The notes beneath the pieces are model-generated. The model was not told the DNA's origin, made no database searches, and worked only from the letters and a program-made list of their open reading frames with translations. 64,000 bases of DNA from NCBI GenBank assembly GCA_020284085.1, contig JACEVL010000148.1:137501-201500 (forward strand), given 5' to 3'. The translations under genes and the position numbers were made by a program. Positions 1 to 10,067 of this stretch are shown here, in pieces; the stretch's first letter is position 1, and every line of letters begins with the position of its first letter. The DNA is from Aporrectodea caliginosa (Eukaryota; Annelida; Clitellata; Crassiclitellata; Lumbricidae).

Positions 1-40
1 TCCTCCTCCTCCTCCTACTCCTCCTCCTCCTCCTCCTCCG
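1..40. repeat. (TCC)n microsatellite, cut by window edge
   Basis: Imperfect TCC trinucleotide run from the first base. Its true length is unknown because the window starts inside it. Confidence 0.9.
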
Positions 41-751
41 TAGATCTAGGCAGAAGGCCAATGCATCACACGACGGCTACGAACGACCACCAAGATGTTC
101 CATAATGAAGATCTTGATCTATTGATTTCCAGTTTTCACCTCCCTGGAGTTCGATTCGTATAATTTGAGCGTGGGATGCATTGATCGACTTCTTAATATA
201 GACTAACATCTGTTCGCATCAATTCCGGTGCAAATGATCCTATATGGGCATATAATTATATACACGACGTTACACGTGTATATGTATATATATATATATA
301 TATACATATATACATACACACATATTTCTTATATACAACAGTAATATAAATAAGTAATTAAGTAAGTAGATTTTTTTACAACTGATGAGCGCACTCAAAT
401 TAATCAATAATACAGCAATTCTACGACAATAATTGCCATTCCTCTGAGACTGCACTACTTCAATTCCGTGGCAAATGAAAAGTAACGGCTCTCATTTTAC
501 CTAATTTTCTTACCTTCATATACTACATAATCACCTCGAACACTGGTCTGGTATTTCTGTTCCTGTCCTCAACTGGTTGCTTTTCATTACGAAGATTCAT
601 TACGAAGATTTATATAGATCTACAGACCCTTCAAGTTACTACTCAGGAGCTTCTTACTTTTTGCTTCTTACTTGCACCCTCGTACTCAATCATTCCGTAC
701 CAACCATTCCATTTCGATGGCAACCGTTTGGACTTGTAGACTCCACAAAGC
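41..751. other. No recognisable gene
   Basis: AT-rich sequence with a short (TA)n run near 285-304. Open frames here are short and low in complexity. I see no splice-bounded conserved exon on either strand. Confidence 0.5.
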
Positions 752-831
752 ACTCAGTCTGTCTGCCTGTCTGTCTGTGTCTGTGTCTGTGTCTCTCTAT
801 CTCTGTCTCTGTCTCTCTGTCTCTGTCTCTG

Positions 832-862
<31 letters not shown>

Positions 863-901
863 GTCTCTCTCTGTCTGTCTCTGTCTCTGTCTCTCTCTGT
901 C

Positions 902-941
<40 letters not shown>

Positions 942-1003
942 CTCTCTCTCTGTCTCTGTCTCTGTCTCTGTCTCTGTCTCTGTCTCTGTCTGTGTGTGTG
1001 TGT

Positions 1004-1047
<44 letters not shown>
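752..1047. repeat. (TC)n/(TCTG)n pyrimidine microsatellite
   Basis: About 300 bases of TC dinucleotides mixed with TCTG tetranucleotides, ending in pure (TC)n. It produces long spurious Ser/Leu/Cys-rich open frames on + and Arg/Glu-rich frames on -. It directly abuts the reverse-transcriptase fragment that follows. Confidence 0.97.
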
Positions 1048-1049
<2 letters not shown>

Positions 1050-1275
1050 GCCGCACCTGTTTACATTATACACAACTCCACTCGGCTCACTTCTTACAGA
1101 AGGCTCTCTAGACTACCTAATGTATGTCGATGATACCCAGATATTTTTTCCAGTCGGTAGCTCCTCGTTTATTTCGGCTGTCCAATTACTTGCTTCTGTT
1201 TTGGCGATGTTCAGTCTTGGGTGGTCATTAACAAGTTCACAGGCGTAATTTTCTTTGGTACGAGGCAGTGGTTAA
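1048..1275 (+). pseudogene. Non-LTR retrotransposon reverse transcriptase fragment
   Basis: Immediately after the TC array the + frame reads [16 protein letters not shown] and then YVDDTQIFF. This is the stretch from the GP.L motif to the catalytic YxDD box (motif C) of CR1/L2-like LINE reverse transcriptases. A few bases on, a shifted frame gives [10 protein letters not shown] and FFGTRQW, matching the part after motif C. Both ends of the protein are missing and the frame changes, so this is a dead fragment. The clade call rests on motif style only. Confidence 0.75.
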
Positions 1276-1284
1276 ATTCAGCCG

Positions 1285-1425
1285 GGTCTCGCCGGGTCTG
1301 AGATCCGGCACCTCGGACTTCAGAACCGGCACCTCTGATTTGAGAGCCGCCACCTGCATTGTGAGACCCGCCACCCCAATTGTGAGACCCGCCACCTAAA
1401 AAGGAGATCCGCCACCCAAAATCAG
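1285..1425. repeat. Short tandem repeat with GAGAYCCGCCACC core
   Basis: Five to seven imperfect units of roughly 25 bases, each holding a variant of GAGACCCGCCACC. A related block occurs inverted at about 4211-4262 (GAGACCCGGCACC followed by TTTAACCACTGG), so the array has grown inside a dispersed repeat. Confidence 0.7.
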
Positions 1426-1737
1426 ATTACCCTATTTGTCAGCTTCACAGTGCGTTTCAAGTATTCACTAGCATCATAGAAAACTACTTAGCCAACGTGT
1501 TTACTTAAGTCGCCGGCTCTCCCTCAGAGTCCCTCTCCCTCCCTCTCTAGCTGTCTGTGTGTCTGTTTGTTTGTCTATAACTCTGCCTAGTTCAAATTAA
1601 TGTTTCATAATCGCTGCCCGCCGGTATAGTGTTTCCGATTCCCGCGCTAGCTGTGTACAAGAATGTAGCGCATTGTCACAATAGTTTTCTTCAATAATGA
1701 CTCATTTGCGGAAGACTTAGATGGAATCGGTGTGAAA
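1426..1737. other. No recognisable gene
   Basis: Mixed unique-looking sequence with a small TCCC/TCTG-rich patch near 1515-1575. No coding signal seen. Confidence 0.4.
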
Positions 1738-1923
1738 ATTAATAAGTAGGGTAGCACGTCGTCCTTTGATTAATAAGTAGGGTAGCACGTCGTCCTTTGA
1801 TTAATAAGTAGGGTAGCACGTCGTCCTTTGATTAATAAGTAGGGTAGCACGTCGTCCTTTGATTAATAAGTAGGGTAGCACGTCGTCCTTTGATTAATAA
1901 GTAGGGTAGCACGTCGTCCTTTG
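1738..1923. repeat. 31-bp tandem repeat, six copies
   Basis: Six consecutive copies, identical by eye, of a 31-base unit starting ATTAATAAGTAGGG and containing GTAGCACGTCGTCC. There are no spacers, so this is a satellite-type array and not a CRISPR. Identity between units points to recent expansion or homogenisation. Confidence 0.97.
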
Positions 1924-2198
1924 ATTAGTTATAGTAATGGTGCCTGTAGATAAAGTCGAAAAGAAAGTTGTACAGCGTGCATACATAAATCGTCAGAAGT
2001 AGGCCTAGCACAACGAAAGATTAAAGTTTTCTTTGTACGCAAAAGGTCCTGCAAGAGGTGTGGTTTACTGCTACGGCATTAGCTAGATAACTGGGGCTCT
2101 ACCCGAATAGCTGAAACTCAATTCTCTGATGAATTGACGATGAGTTAGATGAACCATTATGCAGCAGGCCGGAAACATATTTGGCGCCAAAGTCTTGG

Positions 2199-2455
2199 CC
2201 TTGTATTGTATTGTATTGTATTGTATTGTATTTGAACACTTGTTATAGCGCCCCTACCGCTAAACCACCGCGCCCCAGTTGTATTGTGATGTGTTGTATT
2301 TGTGTGTTGTATTGTACTCCACGTTTATAATGCGACCGAGCCACCCGCAGTAAAGATCCGAGAAATTAATCTCTGATAAACCGACCCAACCGGGAAGCGA
2401 ACCCGGGGCGCCAGCGTGACGAGCAGGCTACCAGCCCACTCGGCCACTCAGGATC
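2199..2455 (-). mobile_element. tRNA-derived SINE
   Basis: Read on the minus strand, the element starts near 2455 with a tRNA-like head. An A-box-like GTGGCCGAGTGGGCTGG is followed about 35 bases later by a B-box-like GGGTTCGCTTCCC, as in an internal pol III promoter. A short body follows, then GGGGCGCTATAACAAG and a terminal (ATACA)n tail. The 3' GGCGCTATA motif is shared with LINE 3' ends in this window, which suggests mobilisation by that LINE's machinery (inference). Confidence 0.75.
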
Positions 2456-2580
2456 CTGCAAATTATCCCCATGCTCACACAACGTTTTAGGTACATTAAT
2501 ACAATTAAAAGTATAAATTGCGCGCTCAATTTTAATAGTGATTCATCATCATCATCGTCAGTTCCTAATGCCAGACATTT

Positions 2581-3282
2581 CGTCGCCTGAGAATTATCTT
2601 GTCGTATCTCCACTTTTTTTCGAAAAGCAGTTTAGAGTTGATTTGTAGCAGAATTTTTTGGATCTTTCTTCAGTTTCAATGGCTAAGAGATACGACAGGT
2701 CGTTTTAAAGATATTCAACAAAATATACTGTCGTATGTCCTGTTTTCAGACAGATTTTATCGTATCTCCACACAGCATTCGTGGTGTAGCAGAGTATGTT
2801 GTTGTATGTCCAGAGAAAGCTCGTCGTTGATTGGATGAGCAGGAGATACAACAATATAAACTTGTGCGCTTAGCTGGATTAAAGTGTCGCATATCCAGAC
2901 AATTAAAAGTTTTTAATTTAAAAATCCGGACTATATCTATAAATATTTTAACGAAAACACTCTCTAATAATTGGTCGTTGCTTGATTTAATCATTTCATG
3001 TCTTTGTTTTCCGTGGGATGGGTCGTAATATTTGTAAATCCATTTCATACAAAATTTTCATAAATTTCTGAAAAACAGCTCTTATCGTTAATTTTTTAAA
3101 TACAGAGTCTTTATGCAATGTTGATGTTTTAATATGACGTTTGTGTGTGAACTGTAATTTGATAATGCCCTCCTTATTGCATTGAATTTCTTATTTTTCC
3201 GCAAAATGCGGCCCAAACTTCAACCTCGATTATCTCGGAATTTTGGAAAATGGAGATACGCGAGGATAATTCTCAGGCGACG
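2581..3282. mobile_element. Non-autonomous DNA transposon with about 35-bp terminal inverted repeats
   Basis: The left end starts CGTCGCCTGAGAATTATC and the right end finishes with its exact reverse complement. Similarity continues inward to about 35 bases (GTCGTATCTCCA against GCGTATCTCCAT). ATTT abuts both ends as a possible 4-bp target duplication. The motif TCGTATCTCC and close variants recur in the subterminal interior in both orientations. I recognise no transposase; the 100-aa minus ORF inside has no known motif. The superfamily is not assigned. Confidence 0.82.
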
Positions 3283-3286
3283 ATTT

Positions 3287-3652
3287 CGCGACGATGGGCA
3301 CGCATAAATGATCGCCATTCTTCGTATAGCCTACAAGCAGAAGCAGCAGCACACTAGTATACACGTACATGTAAATGGACCACCAGGACACTATTATCTA
3401 CATGTGTGAACAGTCACACGGTGTCTTCAGACAGCTGCCATTAAATTTAAGTTTGTACCTGTGTAAAATCTATTCCATATCCTATTTATATCGTGAATAC
3501 ATGCACTTGCCACTTAGTGATCACATGTATAATATAGTATACATCCTTTGAGAATCAGAGACAAAGAAATTATACACTTTGTGTTTAAAGTTACATGCCT
3601 ATCCAGGTCAACTCAGATGAACCGATTCAGAATCGTTTTAATTCTCTGTCTG

Positions 3653-3684
<32 letters not shown>

Positions 3685-5190
3685 CGTCAGACAGTCTGTC
3701 TCTGTCTGTCTGTCTCTGTCTGTCTGTCTCTCTCTCGCTATCCGGTCTCTCTTCTATCTATGAAACCCCGCGCTGAGTAATGTCGATCAAAGCCTAGTCT
3801 TCTGTTATATGTTATATTAACTAATTTTTATTTCTTTTAAGTTTAATTTTTATGCTTGCAATAACCGATGGTGTGCCTTGTTTCACGCATTTTGTATTTT
3901 ATCCGAGTCCTTTTACACTCAAAACGCCATAAAAATGATAAGTATTGATAATTAACTACTGTAGGCCTATACGCATAGGCGTAGCTACATTGAGGCACGA
4001 GGAGGCAGTTGCCTCCTCTTGCTTTTTGTATATAATGGAACTTCGATTGTATAATGACCCCAATGACCTGGATTTTGCCAATGGTCTGTGTAGTTGCCTC
4101 CTCTTGAATTTAAGTCTCGCTACGTAGGCCTACATGTTTGCATACGCCTATACACATAAACATATCGGTTATAGATTCGCCTGTTTGGCTTAAGTTTTAA
4201 ATTTATAAAGACTTAGAGACCCGGCACCTCTGAATGAGCAATTTAACCACTGGTACGAGGAGTACTCGTATCCCCACTTTTTGGACTGAGGGTACCGTAC
4301 CCCACTTTTCATACCCATAAGAAACAATGCCTACTATTAAGCTTATTTCTCGGAGGAAGGCCTTCATATGAGCAATCCAGCAATCAAAACAACCACTGAG
4401 CATCATCATTGTGATCACCATAATCACCTTCATTATTACTATTATTACTACATTTTTCGCTGTTATGATTATTTTACAATCGCGAGGGGCAAACGATGTA
4501 AAATTTGGTACCCCCAATTTGTTAGACCAAGTTTATCCTAAATCCTTGTGAGACTACATTCCTCCTTAATAGGCGTAACTCAACAACTTCAAAAATTTGA
4601 CTCACTGCCTTTCGTTCAGCTAATTGTAGCTGACTGTTAACTTTTGACTCCAGGTTGTCTTTTCTAATCATGTCAAACCCCATGCAAATCATTTCGCTTT
4701 AGGATATTTGTATAATCAGACTTAGATGCCTTAAAGTTGGTTTCACCAGCAACTGCTCTAGTTTCTTGCCGACACGGCTAATTCAACTCACTTCTCATCA
4801 GTATTTCTAAACGAGATTTGCAAAACTAGAAATGGCTCAACATTTTCTCTGGCCAGAGCCGTAAGAAAAATCCATTAAGTATCAGGATATATTTCGCCAA
4901 TATTGGATTCATGATACTGAGCAAAGATTTCATTTTAAAATCTATCTGATACTTTACAAGGAATAAAATCAGCCGACAAATCGACGATCCTTGATCACTG
5001 CTCAAACGAACCAAACGGCAATCGATCAACCGATATTTTGACAGTACACCACGCTAGAACAAGTGTTGGGTTATCGGATGCCCTTGATGGATCGTCCTAA
5101 GCTTTGAAGTTCATTGCCTTATTCTCTGCATTCTCCAATGTTTTAAGAACTAAGCTTAAAACTTGTCAGTTTCCGTTTTCTTAACCGCTG
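3287..5190. other. No recognisable gene; scattered repeats
   Basis: Holds a (TCTG)n patch at about 3640-3740 and a repeat at 4211-4262 related in inverted orientation to 1256-1320. GAGGCAGTTGCCTC and GTAGTTGCCTCCTC blocks near 4005 and 4090 may be remnants of a small inverted-repeat element. No splice-bounded conserved exon was found. Confidence 0.4.
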
Positions 5191-5194
5191 TGGC

Positions 5195-5340
5195 TCGACT
5201 TGCATATATGCATGCATGCATGTATTCTTTTATATAAGTATGCATGTACGTACATACGTATGTATGCATGTATGTATTATGTATGTACGTAAGTATGTAT
5301 GTATGTATGTGTGTATGAATGTATGTATGTATGTATATGT
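5195..5340. repeat. (ATGT)n-rich microsatellite
   Basis: Imperfect ATGT/ATGC tetranucleotides directly upstream of the LINE at 5341. A similar run lies directly downstream of the LINE at 8640-8755. Confidence 0.9.
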
Positions 5341-8300
5341 ATAAGGACCACCTTGGGCGTCTCGCGAGGTGGACAGGCTCACCGGGAACCCCGAAAATAG
5401 CTGGCCAACGCAGGAGGCAGGTGCTGGAAGGACACCTGAAGGCGCAAGAGGTCATATAAAGTGACCCACCGGCTTCCTTACCCTGCCAGAAGAGGAGTGG
5501 TCACCGTCTGGTAAAGCGACCAAGAAACCTCAACATGACTATGTACCAAAATAGAAAAGTGGGCAACGACGTGAACGGGGCTCCCCGTCATTGGATGAGG
5601 AGCGTCGCGTCCGGCAGGGGTGGAATAGACGGGGCCACCCAGGTCGTAAACAAGAGAAATCCCTGTGCAAAAGAAGCAAAAGAAGAAAACATTTTTGGAT
5701 GTAGAGAACGGATGTATGTGGGAACATGGAATGTAAGAACCCTATACGCGACTGGACAACTGGATATATTGCTACACCAGATGAAGGAAATCAACTGGAG
5801 TATATTGGGACTGTCGGAGGTGAGATGGACTGGAGAGGGAGTAATAGACAGAGAAGAATATAAGATCATTTACTCTGGAAGAAGGGATGGCAGACACCAG
5901 GAGGGGGTGGCATTGGTCATGAAAAGGGAGGCGGCCAAAGCACTGCTCGGATATAGAGCAGTCAGCTCGAGAATAATTAAAGCAAGATTCCGAACAGGGT
6001 TTGGAAGAGCGTCGGTGGTGCAGGTATATGCACCGACATCGGACTCGACGGAGGAGGACATTGAGGAATTCTATACCGAACTACAAGAGGTGATGCAGAA
6101 CATACCGGACAGAGACCTGACAATAGTTATGGGTGACTTCAACGCAAAAGTAGGAAGAGATTGGAGAGAATGGGAAGGAGTAATAGGCAAGTTTGGATAT
6201 GGAGAGGAAAATGAAAGAGGCGAAAGATTATTAAACTTCTGCCTAAACAACAGGTTAAAGGTAATGAACACAGTATTCCAGCAAAGAAAAGGGAATAGAA
6301 AGTGGACATGGGAATCACCAGATGGACGCACAAAGAACATGATCGACTTCGTACTTGTGGGAAATAGGTGGAAAAATGGAGTGACAATGTGTAGAACTTT
6401 CTCCAGACCAGATGTCAACTCGGACCATAAACTAGTTTTGGCTGGCTTCAGAATTAGACTGAAGACAGTACAGAAGGAAATGACAAACAGGAGATTTGAC
6501 ACTGAAAGACTGAAAGTGGAAGAAGTGAGACAAGAATACAGCTACATGCTGGACAACAAATGGAGACAAACGAAGGTAGAAAAGCTGCAATCGGTAGAGA
6601 GCACCTGGAAAGAAATCAGAGCGATCTATACAGAAACAGCAGAAAAGACAATAGGATACAAAAGAAGCCAACCAAGGAAACCGTGGATCTCCAGAGAAGT
6701 TTTAGAATTGAGCGAAAAACGAAGAGACATGAGACCAACAAGAACAATTAGCGAAGAAAACAAGAAAATATACAACAAGATCACCAAAGAAATCAAAAGG
6801 AAGGCTAAAGAGTGCAAAGAGAAGTGGATGGAGGAAAAATGTAATGATCTAGAGATGAACGCAAAAACACGACGAACGGATAAACTCTTCCAGGCAGTGA
6901 AAGAAATATGCGGTACACCCAGGACAAGGACTATGGCAGTGAGAGACGGTGAAGGACAAATTCTGGAAGATACGGAAGAAATTAAGAAGCGATGGAAGCA
7001 ATACTATGAAGACTTGTACAACAAACAAAACCCGGTGGATGAGACGGTACTATTGGAAATACCGGCGTGCAATGGAAGTGCAGAGATGGATGATATACTC
7101 AAGGAGGAGGTGACATGGGCAATAAGAGGATTAAAGAAGAAGAAAAGCCCGGGAGAAGATAATATCACGGCGGAGATGATACAGGCCAACGAAGGGTGCT
7201 CGGTAGAAATGCTACATACAATATGCAACCAAATTTACCATGAAGGGAGCTGCCCAACAGATTGGGGAAAGGCGATCATAATACCGATACACAAGAAAGG
7301 AGACAGGTTGGATTGCGGAAACTATAGAGGTATCAGCCTGCTGAGTTGTCCAGGGAAGGTGTATACCAAGGTGCTGCAACAAAGGCTGAGAAAACTGGTA
7401 GAGGAGGTGATAGCAGAAGAACAAGCAGGTTTCAGAAGTGGAAGAGGTACGATAGATCAGCTGTTCGTGATAAGGCAGATATCTGAAAAATACTTTGAAA
7501 AAAACAAGATACTATATAACAACTTCATAGACTTCAGACAAGCTTTTGACAGCGTCTGGCAGGAGGGGCTATGGCAGGTGTTGAGGCACTTTGGAGTGCC
7601 TGAGAAACTGGTGAGATTATTGGAGGACCTGTATAGCAAATCGATCAGCGCAGTGAGAGTGGACGGAGAGCTAACAGAATGGTTTAGAACGGCTGTGGGG
7701 GTAAGACAGGGATGCGGATTGTCACCAGATCTCTTCAATCTGATACTGGAAGCAGTAATGAATTTGGCGTTGAATAATGCTGAAGAAGGAATACTTATAG
7801 GAGGCAGAAGACTCAATAATCTTAGATTCGCGGATGATATAGACCTTGTGGCGGAAAGCAAAGTACAGCTACAGGAGCTGACCAACAAAGTGGACTCCAG
7901 TAGCAAAAGACTAGGGCTCAGGATCAACGCCCAAAAGACTAAAACAATGACAGTGGGGAAAGGACAGGAGGCACTGGACATCAGATTGGGAGGAGAGGAG
8001 CTGGAGCAAGTAACCGAGTTTGCATATCTAGGAGGGCTTATTACAGAAGATGCCAGATGCACAAAAGACATCAAACGGAGAAGTACTCTAGCGTGTGCAA
8101 TGTTCGGTAAACTAAATAAGATCTGGAAAGATAAAAGCATATCAACGAGAACCAAGATGAAGTTATACGAAACCTTTGTCATACCGGTACTACTATATGG
8201 CTCGGAATGCTGGTGCCTGAGGAGGGAGGATGAGAGGAGACTCTTGACGACCGAAATGAGCTGGCTGAGAAGAATAAAGGGCAGGAGCAAAAGAGATAGG

Positions 8301-8636
8301 ATTAGAAATGAGGTGACTAGAAGAGAGCTGGGACAGACGGATACAATTGTCGATAGAATAAGGAAGAAAAGGCTAAAGTGGCTGGGACATGTGATGAGAA
8401 TGGGCAATGACAGATTACCATCGATGGCTTTACACGGATATGTGGAGGGAACTAGGAGTAGAGGAAGACAACAAAAGACATGGATGGATAATATACGAGA
8501 GGATCTGGAGAGAATGAAGATGAACATTGCAGAAGCAAAGGAACAAATCAAGGATAGAGAATTCTGGAGACGACAAGTTGAGGACTCATCGTTGGCCTTG
8601 GCCTGACGGAGGAGAAACAAAGAAGAAGAAGATATG
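5341..8636 (+). mobile_element. RTE-like LINE, probably full length
   Basis: The unit consists of a roughly 190-base GC-richer leader, one long uninterrupted ORF and a short 3' tail ending in GAAGAAGAAG. It is bounded on both sides by ATGT-type microsatellite, so it either entered such a repeat or seeded the 3' one. Exact ends cannot be fixed because any target duplication would be hidden in the microsatellite. A truncated element with the same GAAGAAGAAG end is at 39384-39995. Confidence 0.85.
5535..8606 (+). CDS. LINE endonuclease/reverse transcriptase, 1023 aa
   Basis: This polyprotein nicks the target site and reverse-transcribes the element RNA there. The AP-endonuclease-like domain covers roughly residues 60-310: GTWNVRTL near 62, LGLSEVRW with the catalytic Glu, VYAPTSDS, GDFNAKVG near 200, and the closing SDHK near 296. 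The reverse transcriptase covers about 560-850: DFRQAFDS (motif A) near 666, GVRQGCGLSPDLF (motif B), and FADD (motif C) near 765. The C-terminus carries the KWLGHVMRM and GRQQKTWMDNI blocks usual in RTE-like and related LINEs. No stop or frameshift is seen, which is unusual among the LINE copies here and suggests a young, possibly active copy. The start is the first ATG after the leader. Confidence 0.93.
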   Translation: MTMYQNRKVGNDVNGAPRHWMRSVASGRGGIDGATQVVNKRNPCAKEAKEENIFGCRERMYVGTWNVRTLYATGQLDILLHQMKEINWSILGLSEVRWTGEGVIDREEYKIIYSGRRDGRHQEGVALVMKREAAKALLGYRAVSSRIIKARFRTGFGRASVVQVYAPTSDSTEEDIEEFYTELQEVMQNIPDRDLTIVMGDFNAKVGRDWREWEGVIGKFGYGEENERGERLLNFCLNNRLKVMNTVFQQRKGNRKWTWESPDGRTKNMIDFVLVGNRWKNGVTMCRTFSRPDVNSDHKLVLAGFRIRLKTVQKEMTNRRFDTERLKVEEVRQEYSYMLDNKWRQTKVEKLQSVESTWKEIRAIYTETAEKTIGYKRSQPRKPWISREVLELSEKRRDMRPTRTISEENKKIYNKITKEIKRKAKECKEKWMEEKCNDLEMNAKTRRTDKLFQAVKEICGTPRTRTMAVRDGEGQILEDTEEIKKRWKQYYEDLYNKQNPVDETVLLEIPACNGSAEMDDILKEEVTWAIRGLKKKKSPGEDNITAEMIQANEGCSVEMLHTICNQIYHEGSCPTDWGKAIIIPIHKKGDRLDCGNYRGISLLSCPGKVYTKVLQQRLRKLVEEVIAEEQAGFRSGRGTIDQLFVIRQISEKYFEKNKILYNNFIDFRQAFDSVWQEGLWQVLRHFGVPEKLVRLLEDLYSKSISAVRVDGELTEWFRTAVGVRQGCGLSPDLFNLILEAVMNLALNNAEEGILIGGRRLNNLRFADDIDLVAESKVQLQELTNKVDSSSKRLGLRINAQKTKTMTVGKGQEALDIRLGGEELEQVTEFAYLGGLITEDARCTKDIKRRSTLACAMFGKLNKIWKDKSISTRTKMKLYETFVIPVLLYGSECWCLRREDERRLLTTEMSWLRRIKGRSKRDRIRNEVTRRELGQTDTIVDRIRKKRLKWLGHVMRMGNDRLPSMALHGYVEGTRSRGRQQKTWMDNIREDLERMKMNIAEAKEQIKDREFWRRQVEDSSLALA

Positions 8637-8639
8637 TGT

Positions 8640-8755
8640 ATGTACATAAGTAATAAGTAGGCCTATGTATGTAAGTATGTATGTATGTATGTACGTAGGT
8701 ATGTGTGTATGCATGACTGTTTGTTTGTATGTATGTACGTAAGTATGTCTTCTTT
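8640..8755. repeat. (ATGT)n microsatellite at LINE 3' end
   Basis: Imperfect ATGT/GTAT tetranucleotides following the LINE tail, interrupted by GTAGGCCTATG. Confidence 0.9.
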
Positions 8756-9046
8756 CTCTGACTTACTGTACTTCGTACTGTCTTCTCGAACGGATTATAG
8801 TTTAACTACAACTGATGCTTTATGCATTATGGTATTGTCGCTATAAAAATCACTAGGATAGATTATTTTCACACACCTACCTTAAAGGTAGATGTAGCAA
8901 TCGGTATATATTATATATTATGGTATAGAGGTCGAGTTGAACATTGGTGAATTTGGAGATTGTTCGTGCAAGTGAAATTTGCACTGTTTTCTCTGAAGAA
9001 ATGGCAGTCTTTTTAGTAACCTAAAATGCGCTATATTAAGTATGGT

Positions 9047-9290
9047 GATACATACATACATACACACACATACAGACATACCTACATACATACGTAAGTA
9101 CATGCATGCATACATACATACATGCATACATAGTTTACATACATACAGTCATACATACAGTCATACATACAGTCATACATACATATGTACGTAAGTACAT
9201 AAATACATAATAATTACATATATGCATACATACATACATTCATAAATGCATACTGTACATACATACACACATACATACATGCATACATAG
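9047..9290. repeat. (CATA)n microsatellite
   Basis: Imperfect CATA tetranucleotides ending about 35 bases before the HCN S4 exon. A CAGT(CATA) subunit is repeated three times at 9145-9180. Confidence 0.92.
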
Positions 9291-9326
9291 AATGTCTGTC
9301 TGATGGCTGATGTTCGTTCTTCGTAG

Positions 9327-9424
9327 GTCGTGCGTTGCGAATGTTTCGTCTGGTGAAGCTGCTCAGTCTGCTGCGTCTGCTGCGTCTTTCTCGTCTCGTC
9401 CGATACATCAGCCAATGGCAAGAG
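9327..9424 (+). CDS. HCN: HCN channel exon: S4 voltage sensor
   Basis: A 98-base exon between acceptor TTCGTAG and donor GAG/GTGCTT. It encodes RALRMFRLVKLL, LSLLRLLRLSRL and VRYISQWQE, the Arg/Lys-every-third pattern and flank typical of the HCN S4 segment (vertebrate HCN has KILSLLRLLRLSRLIRY). It starts in phase 2, so another coding exon must lie upstream. In vertebrate genes S1-S4 share one large exon, as I recall, so this gene has an extra intron. The next coding exon is 11.6 kb downstream across an intron packed with retroelements. No S1-S3 exon was found in 1-9300. Confidence 0.88.
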
Positions 9425-9712
9425 GTGCTTCGTCGTCAGTTACGTCTCGTCTATTCATCGATTCACCAAATCATCAATTTATCGATTCATTCGTTTGCGC
9501 GTGTTCGTTTATTCTTCCCCACCTTGAAGAGGATCTATATTAATACACGCAATAAATTTACCTCTTCGATTGGTCAATAAGTCAATCGCTCAGCTGTTTA
9601 GGCATTAAGTCAATAAGTCATTCAGTCTGTCACTCGGTCGCTCCCACAGTCGATCCATCGGTCAGTTTAGCAAATGGTCATTTGAGTGATTTATTTTGTC
9701 CACATAAAAACC

Positions 9713-9826
9713 TATAATTACAAAGAATTGAAGATAAAGAATGGGAAAATATTAAGTAGCACATTTACTGTGCTACTTAATATTATCTCATTCTTCTGTC
9801 TTCAATTCTTTGTGCTTATTATATTT
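9713..9826. repeat. Long hairpin-forming inverted repeat
   Basis: Two arms of about 45-50 bases with few mismatches (left AAGTAGCACA, right TGTGCTACTT at the apex; CAAAGAATTGAAGA at the base) and a loop of about 5 bases. It sits in the first visible HCN intron. It could be a tiny MITE or a transcribed hairpin; neither is shown. Confidence 0.75.
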
Positions 9827-10021
9827 ATCTCGACTATAGGGCGCGCTTTAGAACATAGCTGCATAAGGTACTTAAGCTTAAACAAGGTTGTTTTAACAAA
9901 GGAATAGAATGTAACTTGGGTGACTTAAAAGATATGATCACAGGAAGATTGTTCCATAGCAGAACCGTATACGCGGTTTTTGTGTGCTGAAATTTGGAAG
10001 CCAGGGACGAAAAGATCCAAA

Positions 10022-10067
<46 letters not shown>

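Noticed and set aside
577..1133. 223- and 153-aa frames rich in Ser/Leu/Cys
   Set aside because: They are produced by the TC/TCTG repeat; only the last part (after 1048) has real RT similarity.
1738..1923. CRISPR-like array
   Set aside because: Units are directly adjacent with no unique spacers, and the genome is eukaryotic.
2115..2160. Hammerhead ribozyme (CTGATGA...GAA)
   Set aside because: The core lacks GAAA and the sequence between does not form a clear stem II.
2746..3048. 100-aa minus ORF inside the 2581-3282 element as a transposase
   Set aside because: No catalytic motif or similarity recognised; far shorter than any known transposase.
7457..8647. 396-aa minus-strand frame opposite the LINE ORF
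   Set aside because: Antisense shadow of the LINE RT, with no independent motifs.
1..9300. HCN S1-S3 exons
   Set aside because: Looked for the expected WFVVDF, NFRTG and YLRTWF-like codings on + and found none; they probably lie upstream of the window.
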